A DNA stretch of 64,000 nt from Streptomyces xanthophaeus (GTDB lineage Bacteria > Actinomycetota > Actinomycetes > Streptomycetales > Streptomycetaceae): assembly GCF_030440515.1 (NCBI RefSeq), contig NZ_CP076543.1, forward strand, positions 6,983,001 through 7,047,000. The letters run 5' to 3'. Made by a program: the position numbers and the translations under genes. Positions within the stretch are counted from its first letter, which is position 1; every line of letters begins with the position of its first letter. The notes below the pieces were generated by a model. That model did no database searches. It saw only the letters and a program-made list of their open reading frames with translations, and was not told the origin of the DNA. Shown here piece by piece: positions 29,090 through 38,176 of this stretch.

Positions 29090-31083
29090 CCACCACCCTC
29101 ACCCCCGCTCCGCAGGCCCCCCCGCCCACGACCACGACCACGACCGCGCCCCCCACCGACGGCGGACCCGGTGTGCTGCGCACGCTCGCGCACCACCGCG
29201 CCCGGCTCATCGGCGTCTGCGCGGTGCTCGCGCTCGTCCTCGGCTGCGTACTCCTGGGCGCCGGGAACTGGCCGGCGTCGCTCTCCGCCGACCTGTCCGG
29301 ACCGCTCGGGCGCGCCAGCGACTGGATCATCGACAACCGCGACGGCCACCCGCTCTTCCTCTACTTCTTCGGGCACGTCAGCAACACGGTGGTCGTGTCC
29401 GTCCGCGCCGTGTACCTGGTGCTGCTCGCCCTCGGCTGGGCCGGTGTCACCGCCGCCGCCGCACTGCTGGCCTGGCGGGTGGCGGGAGTCCGGCTCGCGC
29501 TCACCTCCGCCGCCGCCTTCGCCGTGTGCGGACTGCTCGGCATGTGGGTGCCCACCATGCAGACGCTCGCCCTGATGGTGGTCGCCGTCGCCGCGTCCGT
29601 CCTGCTCGGAGGTCTCCTCGGGCTGGCCGCCGGTCTGTCGGACCGTATGCACCGGATCCTGCGGCCCGTGCTGGACACCATGCAGGTGCTGCCGGCCTTC
29701 GCCTACCTCCTGCCCATCGTCCTCGTCTTCGGCATCGGCGTGCCCGCGGCCGTCCTGGCGACCGTCGTCTACGCCGCCCCGCCCATGGCCCGCCTCACCG
29801 CGCTCGGACTGCGCGACGCCGACGCCGGCGTCGTGGAGGCCGCCACCTCGCTCGGCGCCACCGGCAGGCAGCGGCTGCTGACGGCCCGGCTGCCGCTGGC
29901 CCGCAAGGAACTGCTGCTCGGCGTCAACCAGTCGATCATGATGGCGCTGGGAATGGCCGTGATCGCGTCCGTCATCGGCGCGGGCGGTCTCGGCGACCGC
30001 GTCTACCAGGCACTGGCCTCCGTCGACGTCGGCGCCGCGCTCGCCGCCGGTGTGCCGATCGTGCTGCTCGCCGTCGTCCTGGACCGCGTCACCGCCGCCG
30101 CGGGGGAGCGGATCGGCGCCCCCACGGCCCCCCGGAGCGGGCTCGCCCGGTCCGTCACCGCCCTGCTGACCGCCGCGGTCGTCGTCGGCGGCCGCCTCGT
30201 CGACGGGCTCTCCTGGCCCGACGCGTGGACGGTGGACATCGCCGGGCACGTCAACGGAACGGTCGACTGGATGACCGCCCACCTCTACTCCGGAGTGCCC
30301 CTCGTCGGCGGCACCGCGGACTGGGCGGGGCACTTCACCACGTGGGTCCTGAACCCCCTGCGCGACGGAATGCAGTGGCTGCCCTGGTGGACGGTCCTGC
30401 TCACCGTCGGCGCACTCGCCCTGCTCATCGGCACCTGGCGCACCGCCACGACCGCCGTCCTCGCAATGGCCGCGATCGGCGTCCTCGGCGTCTGGGACCC
30501 GGCGCTCGACACCCTGTCCCAGGTCCTGGCCGCCGTCACCGTGACCCTGCTGATCGGCTTCGCCCTCGGCGTCGCCGCGGCCCGCAGCAGCCGCCTGGGG
30601 CGCGCGCTGCGTCCGGTGCTCGACGTCTTCCAGACGATGCCGCAGTTCGTGTACCTGATCCCCGTCGTCGCCCTCTTCGGCGTGGGCCGCGCCCCGGCCG
30701 CCGCGGCCGCCGTGGTCTACGCGCTGCCCGCGGTGGTGCGGATCACGGCCCAGGGCGTGCGCGCGGTGGACCCGGCCGCGCTGGAGGCCGCACGCTCGAT
30801 GGGCGCGACCGGACGGCAGCAACTGCTCCAGGTCCAGCTGCCGCTGGCACGGCCCGCACTGCTGCTGGCCGTCAACCAGGGTGTGGTGCTGGTCCTTGCC
30901 GTGGTCGTCATCGGCGGCCTCGTGGGGGGTGGCGCGCTCGGCTACGACGCGGTCTTCGGCCTCGCCCAGGGCGACCTGGCGACCGGTCTGGTCGCCGGTG
31001 CGGCGATCGTCTGCCTCGGCCTGATGCTCGACCGCGTCACCCAGCCGACAGCACGCCGCGACCCCGCCGGAAAGGGGGCCTGA
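29086..31083 (+). CDS. proW: Glycine betaine ABC permease with two fused transport domains
   Basis: 665 residues, roughly twice a ProW/OpuAB core. Two BPD-type permease domains are in tandem, each with an EAA-loop: EAATSLGATGRQRLLTARLP in the first half and EAARSMGATGRQQLLQVQLP in the second. Each is followed by a similar segment (LLLGVNQSIMM and LLLAVNQGVVL). The N-terminus has a Pro/Thr-rich lead (PAPQAPPPTTTTTTAPP) before the first helix. A single gene therefore supplies both halves of the channel, which is normally a homodimer. ATG 29086 overlaps the bridging ORF; GTG 29077 is an in-frame alternative. Confidence 0.88.
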   Translation: MTTTLTPAPQAPPPTTTTTTAPPTDGGPGVLRTLAHHRARLIGVCAVLALVLGCVLLGAGNWPASLSADLSGPLGRASDWIIDNRDGHPLFLYFFGHVSNTVVVSVRAVYLVLLALGWAGVTAAAALLAWRVAGVRLALTSAAAFAVCGLLGMWVPTMQTLALMVVAVAASVLLGGLLGLAAGLSDRMHRILRPVLDTMQVLPAFAYLLPIVLVFGIGVPAAVLATVVYAAPPMARLTALGLRDADAGVVEAATSLGATGRQRLLTARLPLARKELLLGVNQSIMMALGMAVIASVIGAGGLGDRVYQALASVDVGAALAAGVPIVLLAVVLDRVTAAAGERIGAPTAPRSGLARSVTALLTAAVVVGGRLVDGLSWPDAWTVDIAGHVNGTVDWMTAHLYSGVPLVGGTADWAGHFTTWVLNPLRDGMQWLPWWTVLLTVGALALLIGTWRTATTAVLAMAAIGVLGVWDPALDTLSQVLAAVTVTLLIGFALGVAAARSSRLGRALRPVLDVFQTMPQFVYLIPVVALFGVGRAPAAAAAVVYALPAVVRITAQGVRAVDPAALEAARSMGATGRQQLLQVQLPLARPALLLAVNQGVVLVLAVVVIGGLVGGGALGYDAVFGLAQGDLATGLVAGAAIVCLGLMLDRVTQPTARRDPAGKGA

Positions 31084-31084
31084 G

Positions 31085-32059
31085 ATGGCTCACGCACGAC
31101 GCACCCGCCCCGCCGCACTCGCGGTCGGCCTCGCCGTCGCCCTGACGGCCCTCACCGGCTGCGGCGCCGCCGACATGACCCGCCAGGCCTCCCCGTACGC
31201 CGACGCGAAGGGCTCCCGCACGGTGACGCTGTCCGTGCAGTCGTGGGTGGGCGCCCAGGCCAACGTCGCCGTCGCCCAGTACCTGCTGGAGCACGAGCTC
31301 GGCTACCGGGTGGACACCGTACAGATCGACGAGGTACCCGCCTGGGACGCACTCAGCCAGGGCCGGGTGGACGCCATCCTGGAGGACTGGGGCCACCCCG
31401 AGCAGGAGAAGCGGTACGTCGACGACAAGGCGACGATCGCGCGGGGCGGCGACCTCGGAGTGACCGGCCACATCGGCTGGTTCGTGCCGACGTACTTCGC
31501 GGAGGAGCACCCGGACGTCACCGACTGGAAGAACCTGGACAAGTACGCCGCCGAGTTCCGCACGGCGGAGAGCGGCGGCAAGGGCCAGCTCCTGGACGGA
31601 TCCCCGTCCTACGTGACGAACGACAAGGCCCTCGTGAAGAACCTGGACCTCGACTACCAGGTCGTGTTCGCGGGATCGGAGGCCGCGCAGATCACCCAGA
31701 TCAGACAGTTCGCCAAGGAGAAGAAGCCGTTCCTGAGTTACTGGTACAACCCCCAGTGGCTGTTCGAGAAGGTCCCGATGACGGAGGTGCAGCTGCCCGC
31801 CTACGAGGAGGGCTGTGACGCCGACCCGCAGAAGGTGGCCTGCGCGTACCCGCACACGCCGCTGCAGAAGTTCCTCAACGCCCGCTTCGCGGACGGCGGA
31901 GGTGACGCCGCGGCCTTCCTGAAGAAGTTCCGGTGGACGACCGAGATGCAGAACGACGTCGCCCTGATGATCGCCGAGGAGAAGCTGTCGCCGCAGGAAG
32001 CGGCCGGCCGCTGGGTGAAGCAGAACGAGGCCACCTGGCGGTCATGGCTCCCGTCCTGA
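31085..32059 (+). CDS. proX: Glycine betaine-binding lipoprotein (ProX/OpuAC-type)
   Basis: 324 residues with a lipoprotein signal ending in LTALTGC. The mature part reads VTLSVQSWVGAQANVAVAQYLLE and DEVPAWDALSQGRVDAILEDWG, typical of OpuAC-type binding proteins whose aromatic residues cage quaternary ammonium ligands. W and Y are frequent later (SYWYNPQWLF). It starts one base after the permease stop and is the last gene of the choline/betaine operon before a hairpin terminator. Confidence 0.9.
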   Translation: MAHARRTRPAALAVGLAVALTALTGCGAADMTRQASPYADAKGSRTVTLSVQSWVGAQANVAVAQYLLEHELGYRVDTVQIDEVPAWDALSQGRVDAILEDWGHPEQEKRYVDDKATIARGGDLGVTGHIGWFVPTYFAEEHPDVTDWKNLDKYAAEFRTAESGGKGQLLDGSPSYVTNDKALVKNLDLDYQVVFAGSEAAQITQIRQFAKEKKPFLSYWYNPQWLFEKVPMTEVQLPAYEEGCDADPQKVACAYPHTPLQKFLNARFADGGGDAAAFLKKFRWTTEMQNDVALMIAEEKLSPQEAAGRWVKQNEATWRSWLPS

Positions 32060-32065
32060 CCCGGA

Positions 32066-32093
32066 GGCCTGGAGGGACACCCCCCTCCAGGCC
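32066..32093 (+). terminator. Terminator hairpin after proX
   Basis: GGCCTGGAGGG and CCCTCCAGGCC form a perfect 11-bp stem with a six-base loop, starting seven bases after the proX stop. It closes the betaine operon. Confidence 0.8.
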
Positions 32094-32192
32094 CCGGCCT
32101 CGCCCCTGCCCGGCGAGACGTGTGCCGCGGGTCGCGGGTCGCCGGGTGTCCGCTCCGGGACGATACTGAAGGTCACGGTGCGTGGAGGCGAC

Positions 32193-34316
32193 ATGCGTGA
32201 ACCGGAGCATCGCGGCCCGGGGCCGGCCTCGGCCTCCGCCGGCGACACGGCAGCGGTCGTCCTGGACGACGAAGGCGTGGTCATCGCCCGTTCCGAGCGG
32301 GCCGCGACGCTGCTGGAATGCTCGCCGGGCCGGACCTGTGTGCCCCTGCTGGGGACGCTGCCGCGCGCCGGAACGCATGCGGGACCGGTCGGGCACCCGA
32401 TGACCGTTCCCGGCGGCGATCGTGCGGGCCCGAAGGTCCCGCTGGTCTGCACGGTCGTCCGGCTCGCGGCTCGCACTCCGGGCGACTCCAGCGCCGACGC
32501 GCAGGGCGCGCAGGACACGCAGTGGCTCGTCCTGCTCACCCCGGCGGAAACGGCGGAAGAGGCGGCCGAGCGGGACGCGCGCAGACGCCGGACGGTGCTC
32601 TCCCAGGCCGCCGCCGCCGGCATCGGCACCTCCCTGGACGTGATCGAGATGGCCGGGACCCTGGTGAATCTGCTCGTCCCCGACTTCGCCGACCTGGCGA
32701 CCGTGGACATCGCCGAGAACGTGCTGGTGGGCGACGAGCCTCCGCGCCTCGACACCAGCGGCGACGTCCGCCTGCGCCGGACCGCCGCCGCACAGAGCCC
32801 GGAGATATCCGCCGAGGACCTCCTGGCGGTGGGAGAGGCGCTCCCTCCCGTGACGGACAGCACGCTGATGCGTCCCCTCATGAAGGGGCTGCCCGTACTG
32901 GTGCCGGACGTCGCCGTCCTGCACGCGAAGCTCGGCGTGGATCCGAAGGCCCTGCCGCTGTTCGTCCCGAGCGGAGCCCACTCCTCCGTGGCCATGCCCC
33001 TCTACGCGCGGGGCCTGATCCTCGGCTGCGTCACGGTCTGGCGCAGTCAGCTGCCTTCCGCGTTCGGCGAGGAGGACGCCGCACTGCTGCAGGACGTCGT
33101 CTCCAGGGCCGCACTCGGCGTGGACAACGCGCGCCGCTACACGAAGGAACACCGGTCGGTGGTGACCCTGCAGCGGAGCCTGCTGCCGCGCTCGGCCCTG
33201 GACTCCGCGGCCGCCGAAACGGTCGGCGTCTACCAGCCGGCGGGCGGCGGCCTCGGCGTCGGCGGAGACTGGTTCGACGTGATCCCCCTGCCGTCGCTGC
33301 GCGTCGCCTTCGTCGTCGGGGATGTCGTCGGCCATGGCCTCGATGCCACCGCGGCCATGGCGCGGCTGCGGACCGCGGTGCAGACCCTCGCCGACCTCGA
33401 TCTGGATCCGGGCGAACTCCTCACACACCTCGACGACCTGGTACTCGGCTTCTCCGAGGAGCAGATGGCGGGAGAGTCCCGCACCGAGCGCTCGGAGCGC
33501 TCGGAGCCGGCGGTGCTGGGAGCGACGTGCCTGTACGCCGTCTACGACCCGGTGGCGGGCCGGTGCGCCGCGGCGGCCGCGGGACACCCGCCGCCCGTCC
33601 TGCTGCCGCCGGACGGGGAGCCGGTCATCCTCGGGGTGACGCCGGGGCCGCCGCTGGGGGTCGGCGGAGTGCCGTTCGAGGTGACGGAGTTCGGCGTACG
33701 GCCCGGCAGCATGCTCGCGTTCTTCACGGACGGACTCGTGGAGAGCCGGAGCGGCGACATCGAGGAGGGGATGGAGAGGCTGCGGGCCTCGTTCGCCGGA
33801 GCCGACCCGAGGCTGCCGCTCGACGAGCTCAGCCGGACCGTTTTCGAGGGGGTGCGGCCCCAAGAACCCGTCGATGACGCCGCCTTGCTGCTCGCCCGCA
33901 TCCGCGCCCTCTCGTCCGACCAGGTCGCCGAGTGGGAACTCGAAGCCGACCTCTCGCTCGTCGCGCACGCGCGTGAGCTGGTGACGGGCCAGCTGTCCGA
34001 CTGGCAGTTGGACGACCTGGGCTTCGTGACCGAACTCGTCGCCAGCGAACTCGTCACGAACGCGATCCGCTACGCGGGGGGACCGGTCGGGCTCCGGCTG
34101 ATCCGCGACCGGGTGCTCGTCTGCGAGGTGTCCGACCCGAGCAGCACCCAGCCACGCCTGCGTCGTGCCCGGGAAACGGACGAAGGCGGGCGGGGCTTGT
34201 TCCTCGTGGCCCAGCTCACCGACCGTTGGGGCTGCCGGTTCACCAGCACCGGCAAGACCATCTGGACGGAGCAGCCCATCGGCGGGCCCGTCGCCCTGGC
34301 CACCGCGGACCGCTGA
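32193..34316 (+). CDS. SpoIIE-type PP2C phosphatase with sensor and HATPase domains
   Basis: About 707 residues. An N-terminal PAS-like part (DTAAVVLDDEGVVIARSE) is followed by a GAF-like part (about 130-300), a SpoIIE-type PP2C phosphatase (about 320-570; LGVGGDWFDVIPLP, VVGDVVGHGLDATAAMARL, FFTDGLVESR) and a C-terminal anti-sigma-type HATPase (about 590-700; FVTELVASELVTNAIRYAGG). Such proteins dephosphorylate or bind anti-sigma antagonists in partner-switching stress responses. The ATG at 32193 has GGAGG four bases upstream. It stands alone; the SpoIIE gene at 36185 is separate. Confidence 0.88.
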   Translation: MREPEHRGPGPASASAGDTAAVVLDDEGVVIARSERAATLLECSPGRTCVPLLGTLPRAGTHAGPVGHPMTVPGGDRAGPKVPLVCTVVRLAARTPGDSSADAQGAQDTQWLVLLTPAETAEEAAERDARRRRTVLSQAAAAGIGTSLDVIEMAGTLVNLLVPDFADLATVDIAENVLVGDEPPRLDTSGDVRLRRTAAAQSPEISAEDLLAVGEALPPVTDSTLMRPLMKGLPVLVPDVAVLHAKLGVDPKALPLFVPSGAHSSVAMPLYARGLILGCVTVWRSQLPSAFGEEDAALLQDVVSRAALGVDNARRYTKEHRSVVTLQRSLLPRSALDSAAAETVGVYQPAGGGLGVGGDWFDVIPLPSLRVAFVVGDVVGHGLDATAAMARLRTAVQTLADLDLDPGELLTHLDDLVLGFSEEQMAGESRTERSERSEPAVLGATCLYAVYDPVAGRCAAAAAGHPPPVLLPPDGEPVILGVTPGPPLGVGGVPFEVTEFGVRPGSMLAFFTDGLVESRSGDIEEGMERLRASFAGADPRLPLDELSRTVFEGVRPQEPVDDAALLLARIRALSSDQVAEWELEADLSLVAHARELVTGQLSDWQLDDLGFVTELVASELVTNAIRYAGGPVGLRLIRDRVLVCEVSDPSSTQPRLRRARETDEGGRGLFLVAQLTDRWGCRFTSTGKTIWTEQPIGGPVALATADR

Positions 34317-34363
34317 TCGCTCCGCGTGCGCGCGTACGGTCCGACCGGTAGCGTCGAGAGCGG

Positions 34364-34420
34364 GGCGCCTGCAACACCACCGAGAACGCCGCCGACTTCG
34401 CCGAACTGCGCAAGGCGCTA
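34364..34420 (+). pseudogene. Fragment of an alpha/beta-hydrolase gene
   Basis: In the frame starting at 34364 this reads GACNTTENAADFAELRKAL. That closely resembles GAYNDTESAADYEDLRKAL encoded at 35127-35183 inside the next gene; by eye about 48 of 57 bases agree. It has no start, stop or flanking homology, and lies between the SpoIIE gene and the hydrolase gene. It looks like a leftover of a paralogous or duplicated hydrolase gene. Confidence 0.6.
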
Positions 34421-34493
34421 CCGAACTCGGCGACGGAAACCCGGCCGCGAGCCCGAACCGTTCACGATCACCCGGAACCGACCGGGAGGGCAC

Positions 34494-36110
34494 ATGGCAC
34501 TCCACCCGGCGCCCCGTCGGCGCCGCACCGCACGACGGCTCCTGGCCACCTCGGCCGGCACGGTGACCGGCCTCCTCGTCACGGGCCTGCTCGCAGCGCC
34601 CGCCCAGGCGCAGTCCCGCACCGACACCAGCCCCAGCGCCAGCCCCGGAGCGCCGATCGGCACGGTCGCCCGGACGGTGGGCGACGCCCGCTTCGAACCG
34701 GGCCCCTGCCCGAAGACGCCGGAACCGATCGAGGCGCTCGACGCAGCCCGCTGCGGAACGCTCACCGTGCCCGAGAACCGCGCCGAACCGAACGGCCGGA
34801 CCATCGACCTCGGTGTCGCGATCGTGCCCGCCGCGACCGACAAGCCGAAACCCGACCCCATCGTGTGGCTCGCGGGCGGACCCGGCGACGACGCCGTGGG
34901 GGAGGCGAAGATGGCGATCGACGGCGGTCTGAACCGCGACCGTGACGTGATCTTCATGTCCCAGCGCGGCACGTACTCGGCCGACCCGGACCTCCTGTGC
35001 CCCGACATCGACGAGTTCAACGCACGCTCCGTCGGCCTCGTCTACGACGCTCCGTCCACCGAACGCCTGCACGTGGAGGCCACGAAGGCCTGCCGCGACA
35101 AACTGGCGGCCCGCGGGATCGACCTCGGCGCCTACAACGACACCGAGAGCGCCGCCGACTACGAGGATCTGCGCAAGGCGCTGGACATCGAGCAGTGGAA
35201 CCTGTTCGGGATCTCCTACGGCACCCACCTGGCGCTGGTCTACATGCGCCTGCACCCCGAAGGGCTCCGCTCGGTGGGTATCGACGGCATACTGCCGCCG
35301 TCCACGTCCGGGTCGGCAGCGACCTGGAGCAGCGCCCGGCAGGGCTTCGACGGCCTGTTCAAGGCCTGCGCCGACCAGCCGGCGTGCAACAAGCGCTATC
35401 CGAACCTGTCGGCCACCTTCGACCGCCTCGTCCGCGAGCTCGAAGCCAAGCCGGTCACCACCACCGTCACCCTCCCCGGCAGCGACAAGCCGGTGAAGGT
35501 CGTCCTGGACGGCGGAGCCCTGGTGAACTGGATGACCTCCGCCACCCACGTGGCACCCCAGGTGCCCGCCGCGCTCGACGAACTGGCGCACGGCAAGCCG
35601 CAGCGGATCGCCCAGCAGTGGGCGGGCGGCAAGCTGAGCCCCCAGGCCATGGGCAGGGTCGCGCACGGACTCTCGTACGGCGTCTTCTGCAGCGAGTGGA
35701 CCCCGTACGAGAGCCGGCAGGCGGCCCTCCGGGGCGGGCAGGAAGCCTTCCCGACGTTCCCCCGCTCGGTACAGGAGCAGGCTCCGCAGCTCACCTTCCT
35801 CCACCCGGACTGCGACGCATGGAACGTCCCCCCGGCGTCGCCCTCGATCCGGGACGTCACGCGCGGTGACATCCCGACCCTCGCCCTGTCGGGCGGGTTC
35901 GACTCCCAGACCGGGGCGGACAACGGACCGTACGTCGCCCGGACGCTGCCCAAGGCCAAGGTCGTCACGGTCCCCTACGAGCCGCACGTGGTGTTCGCGA
36001 CCTCGAAGTGCGCCCAGGAGATCACCGTCTCGTTCTTCGACGACCCGGCCGCGCCGAACACCGCATGCCTCAAGAGCCTGCGGGCGCCCGAGTTCGAGAT
36101 CGGGTCCTGA
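34494..36110 (+). CDS. Secreted alpha/beta hydrolase (tripeptidyl-aminopeptidase-like)
   Basis: 538 residues. A signal peptide with basic twin-Arg-containing N-terminus (RRRRTARRLLATSAG) ends near AQAQS. The fold shows IVWLAGGPGDDA (oxyanion region), SQRGTYSADP, the nucleophile elbow LFGISYGTHLALVYM, and PTLALSGGFDSQTGADNG with the late YEPHVVFA supplying Asp and His. This is the pattern of Streptomyces secreted tripeptidyl aminopeptidases and relatives. Paired Cys suggest disulfides. The ATG at 34494 has GGGAGGG just upstream. The exact peptide or ester substrate is unknown. Confidence 0.85.
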   Translation: MALHPAPRRRRTARRLLATSAGTVTGLLVTGLLAAPAQAQSRTDTSPSASPGAPIGTVARTVGDARFEPGPCPKTPEPIEALDAARCGTLTVPENRAEPNGRTIDLGVAIVPAATDKPKPDPIVWLAGGPGDDAVGEAKMAIDGGLNRDRDVIFMSQRGTYSADPDLLCPDIDEFNARSVGLVYDAPSTERLHVEATKACRDKLAARGIDLGAYNDTESAADYEDLRKALDIEQWNLFGISYGTHLALVYMRLHPEGLRSVGIDGILPPSTSGSAATWSSARQGFDGLFKACADQPACNKRYPNLSATFDRLVRELEAKPVTTTVTLPGSDKPVKVVLDGGALVNWMTSATHVAPQVPAALDELAHGKPQRIAQQWAGGKLSPQAMGRVAHGLSYGVFCSEWTPYESRQAALRGGQEAFPTFPRSVQEQAPQLTFLHPDCDAWNVPPASPSIRDVTRGDIPTLALSGGFDSQTGADNGPYVARTLPKAKVVTVPYEPHVVFATSKCAQEITVSFFDDPAAPNTACLKSLRAPEFEIGS

Positions 36111-36184
36111 GATCACCCCGTGGAGGCGTGCGGGGGCAGCGGCTAGGGTGAAGTGAGGAGGCTGGGGGAGAGCCAGGAGCCGTG

Positions 36185-37015
36185 ATGCGCGGACACCGTC
36201 CTGAGCAGCCCGACAACGTGCAGGAACTGCTGGTCGCTCTCGGGCAGCTCGTCGATCAGGCCCTGGACCGGATCGAGTACCAGCGGGCCAGGGTCGAGCT
36301 GGCCGAGGCCCTGCAGCGCCACATGCTCCCGCCCGGGCTGCCGCAGCTGCCCGGGCTGCGCCTCGCCGCCAGGTACGCGCCCTCACGCGGCGGTCTGGAG
36401 GTCGGCGGCGACTGGTACGACGCCTTCGTCATGCACGACGGGTCACTGGGGCTCACGGTCGGCGACGTGCAGGGCCACGATGTGGAGGCCATCGCCTTCA
36501 TGGGACAGGTGCGCACCAGCCTGCGCGCCCTCGCGCAGACGACGAGCGACACCCGAGAGGTACTGGGCCGCGCCAACGATCTGCTGATCGCCATGGGGTG
36601 CGGCCTCTTCGCGACATGCTGTTTCCTCCGCTTCGACCCGGTCAGCCGCGACCTGACCGTCTCCAGGGCCGGCCACGTCCCGATGGTCTGGGCCACGGCC
36701 GGAGGCCGCCACGGCATCGCACTCGACCGCGGCGGGCCGCCGCTCGGCATCGTGTCGGGCGAGCGGTACCCGGTGACCCACCGGCGGCTGACCGAGGCAG
36801 GGGTGCTCGTCCTGCTCACCGACGGAGTCGTGGAGGGCCCGCACTACCCGATGGAGTCCGGTCTGGCCGAGGTGGCCAGACTGGTGCGCGCGGGGTTCGA
36901 CGCGGATCCCGACGTGCTGGCCTCCGCCGTCGTCAAAGTGGCCGACCTGACGGGACACCGCGACGACGCGGCGGTCCTCGTCGTCCGCTACGACGGCCCC
37001 CAGGAGCCGCTGTGA
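36185..37015 (+). CDS. SpoIIE-type PP2C phosphatase, short form
   Basis: 276 residues. A helical lead (VQELLVALGQLVDQALDRIEYQRARVELAEALQ) is followed by a PP2C/SpoIIE domain: LEVGGDWYDAFVMHDGSLGLTVGDVQGHD, FDPVSRDLTVSRAGH, LLTDGVVEGPH and GHRDDAAVLVVRY. Metal-binding Asp and Gly residues are intact. There is no sensor or kinase domain, so its input probably comes through a partner. The ATG at 36185 has GGAG five bases upstream; GTG 36182 is possible. The MASE1 gene follows 63 bp downstream and may be that partner. Confidence 0.87.
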   Translation: MRGHRPEQPDNVQELLVALGQLVDQALDRIEYQRARVELAEALQRHMLPPGLPQLPGLRLAARYAPSRGGLEVGGDWYDAFVMHDGSLGLTVGDVQGHDVEAIAFMGQVRTSLRALAQTTSDTREVLGRANDLLIAMGCGLFATCCFLRFDPVSRDLTVSRAGHVPMVWATAGGRHGIALDRGGPPLGIVSGERYPVTHRRLTEAGVLVLLTDGVVEGPHYPMESGLAEVARLVRAGFDADPDVLASAVVKVADLTGHRDDAAVLVVRYDGPQEPL

Positions 37016-37078
37016 CCGACGGGGCCGCAGGGGGCCACTGGGGTCGCCGGGGGCGGGATCTGAGCGCAGACTGCTGTC

Positions 37079-38062
37079 GTGGGCAGCACGGAGCGGGGTC
37101 GTCTCGGGTCCACCGCGCTGCGCATCCTCGCCGTCGCCGCGGTCTACTACGGGGCCGCGCAGATCGGCCTTCTCGAACAGCTGGTGCGTGACCAGGTCAC
37201 CCCCCTGTGGCCGCCGACCGGCGTCGCTCTGGCCGCCCTGCTCCTGATGGGGCTGCGCGTCTGGCCGGGGATCGCGCTGGGCGCGTTCCTCGTCAACGTG
37301 TTCCTCGGGCCGTCGCTGCCCGCCGTACTGGCCATCACCGCCGGCAACACGCTCGCACCGGTCTGCGCCTGCCTCCTGCTGCGCAGAGCCGGGTTCCGGA
37401 ACGAGCTGGACCGCCTGCGCGACGTACTGGCACTGGTCTTCCTCGGCGCGCTCGCCGGGATGTCGATCAGTTCGACCATCGGCAGCGGGGTACTGGTCCT
37501 CTCCGGAGCACTGGATGCGGCCGACTTCTGGCCGACGTGGTCGGTGTGGTGGACAGGCGACGCGATGGGAATCCTTGTCGTCACCCCCTTCCTGCTCGTG
37601 CTGCGCAAAGCTCGGTGGCCCTCGGATGCCGGAATCGGCCGATGGTGCGAGGCGGTGGCGCTGGCGCTCGGTACCGTCCTCGTCACGCTCCTCGCCACGC
37701 GCACCCGTGACTCGAACCTGCTCTTCCTCGTCTCGCCGTTCCTGATCTGGGCGGCCTTCCGCTTCCGGCTGGCCGGCGCGGCGCCGTGCGCGCTCGCCGT
37801 GGTGACGCTGGCCGTCCTGGCCGCCGACGGCGACAGGGGCCCGTTCGTGGGCGGAGACGTCGTCGCCAACATGGTGACGCTCCAGGCCTTCAACGGCACG
37901 ACCGCGCTGACGGCCCTCCTCATCGCGGCCGTCATCACCGAACGCGACCGGACGTATGAGGAGATCAAGCAGCTCTGCGGGCGGCTCGCGGAGGTCGTGG
38001 CCCGGATGGAGCCGCGCCCCCCGTCGTACCGGTACCCGCCGGATGATCATCCGCCGCCCTGA
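37079..38062 (+). CDS. MASE1-domain integral membrane protein
   Basis: 327 residues with about eight predicted transmembrane helices and the MASE1 look: LWPPTGVALAALLL, VWPGIALGAFLVN, WWTGDAMGILVVTPFLL. MASE1 is normally the membrane sensor of histidine kinases, cyclases or phosphatases. Here it ends in a short helical tail (TYEEIKQLCGRLAEVVARM) without an output domain. Together with the preceding SpoIIE phosphatase it may form a split sensor/effector. GTG start. It is followed by repeats and a hairpin terminator shared with the convergent DUF305 gene. Confidence 0.8.
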   Translation: MGSTERGRLGSTALRILAVAAVYYGAAQIGLLEQLVRDQVTPLWPPTGVALAALLLMGLRVWPGIALGAFLVNVFLGPSLPAVLAITAGNTLAPVCACLLLRRAGFRNELDRLRDVLALVFLGALAGMSISSTIGSGVLVLSGALDAADFWPTWSVWWTGDAMGILVVTPFLLVLRKARWPSDAGIGRWCEAVALALGTVLVTLLATRTRDSNLLFLVSPFLIWAAFRFRLAGAAPCALAVVTLAVLAADGDRGPFVGGDVVANMVTLQAFNGTTALTALLIAAVITERDRTYEEIKQLCGRLAEVVARMEPRPPSYRYPPDDHPPP

Positions 38063-38097
38063 CACGCCCGCACCGGCACGGCGGGGCACGGGCGGGG

Positions 38098-38136
38098 CAC
38101 GGGCGGGGTGCGGGACGAGCACGGGCGGGGTGCGGG
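38098..38136. repeat. Direct repeat of 17 bp
   Basis: CACGGGCGGGGTGCGGG occurs at 38098-38114 and again at 38120-38136; a shortened CACGGGCGGGG unit precedes them. The repeat lies in the gap between convergent genes and merges into the terminator hairpin. Confidence 0.75.
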
Positions 38137-38159
38137 CAGCCGGGGCCGGCTGCCCGCAC
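38130..38159. terminator. Bidirectional terminator between MASE1 and DUF305 genes
   Basis: GTGCGGGCAGCCGG and CCGGCTGCCCGCAC form perfect 14-base arms around GG. The hairpin lies between two convergent genes and can serve both. Confidence 0.8.
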
Positions 38160-38176
38160 CGCAGCGGCTGACCCGG

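Noticed and set aside
28609..30822. Minus-strand 737-codon ORF opposite the betaine permease
   Set aside because: Gln/Gly/Asp-rich shadow of a membrane protein gene, no domain.
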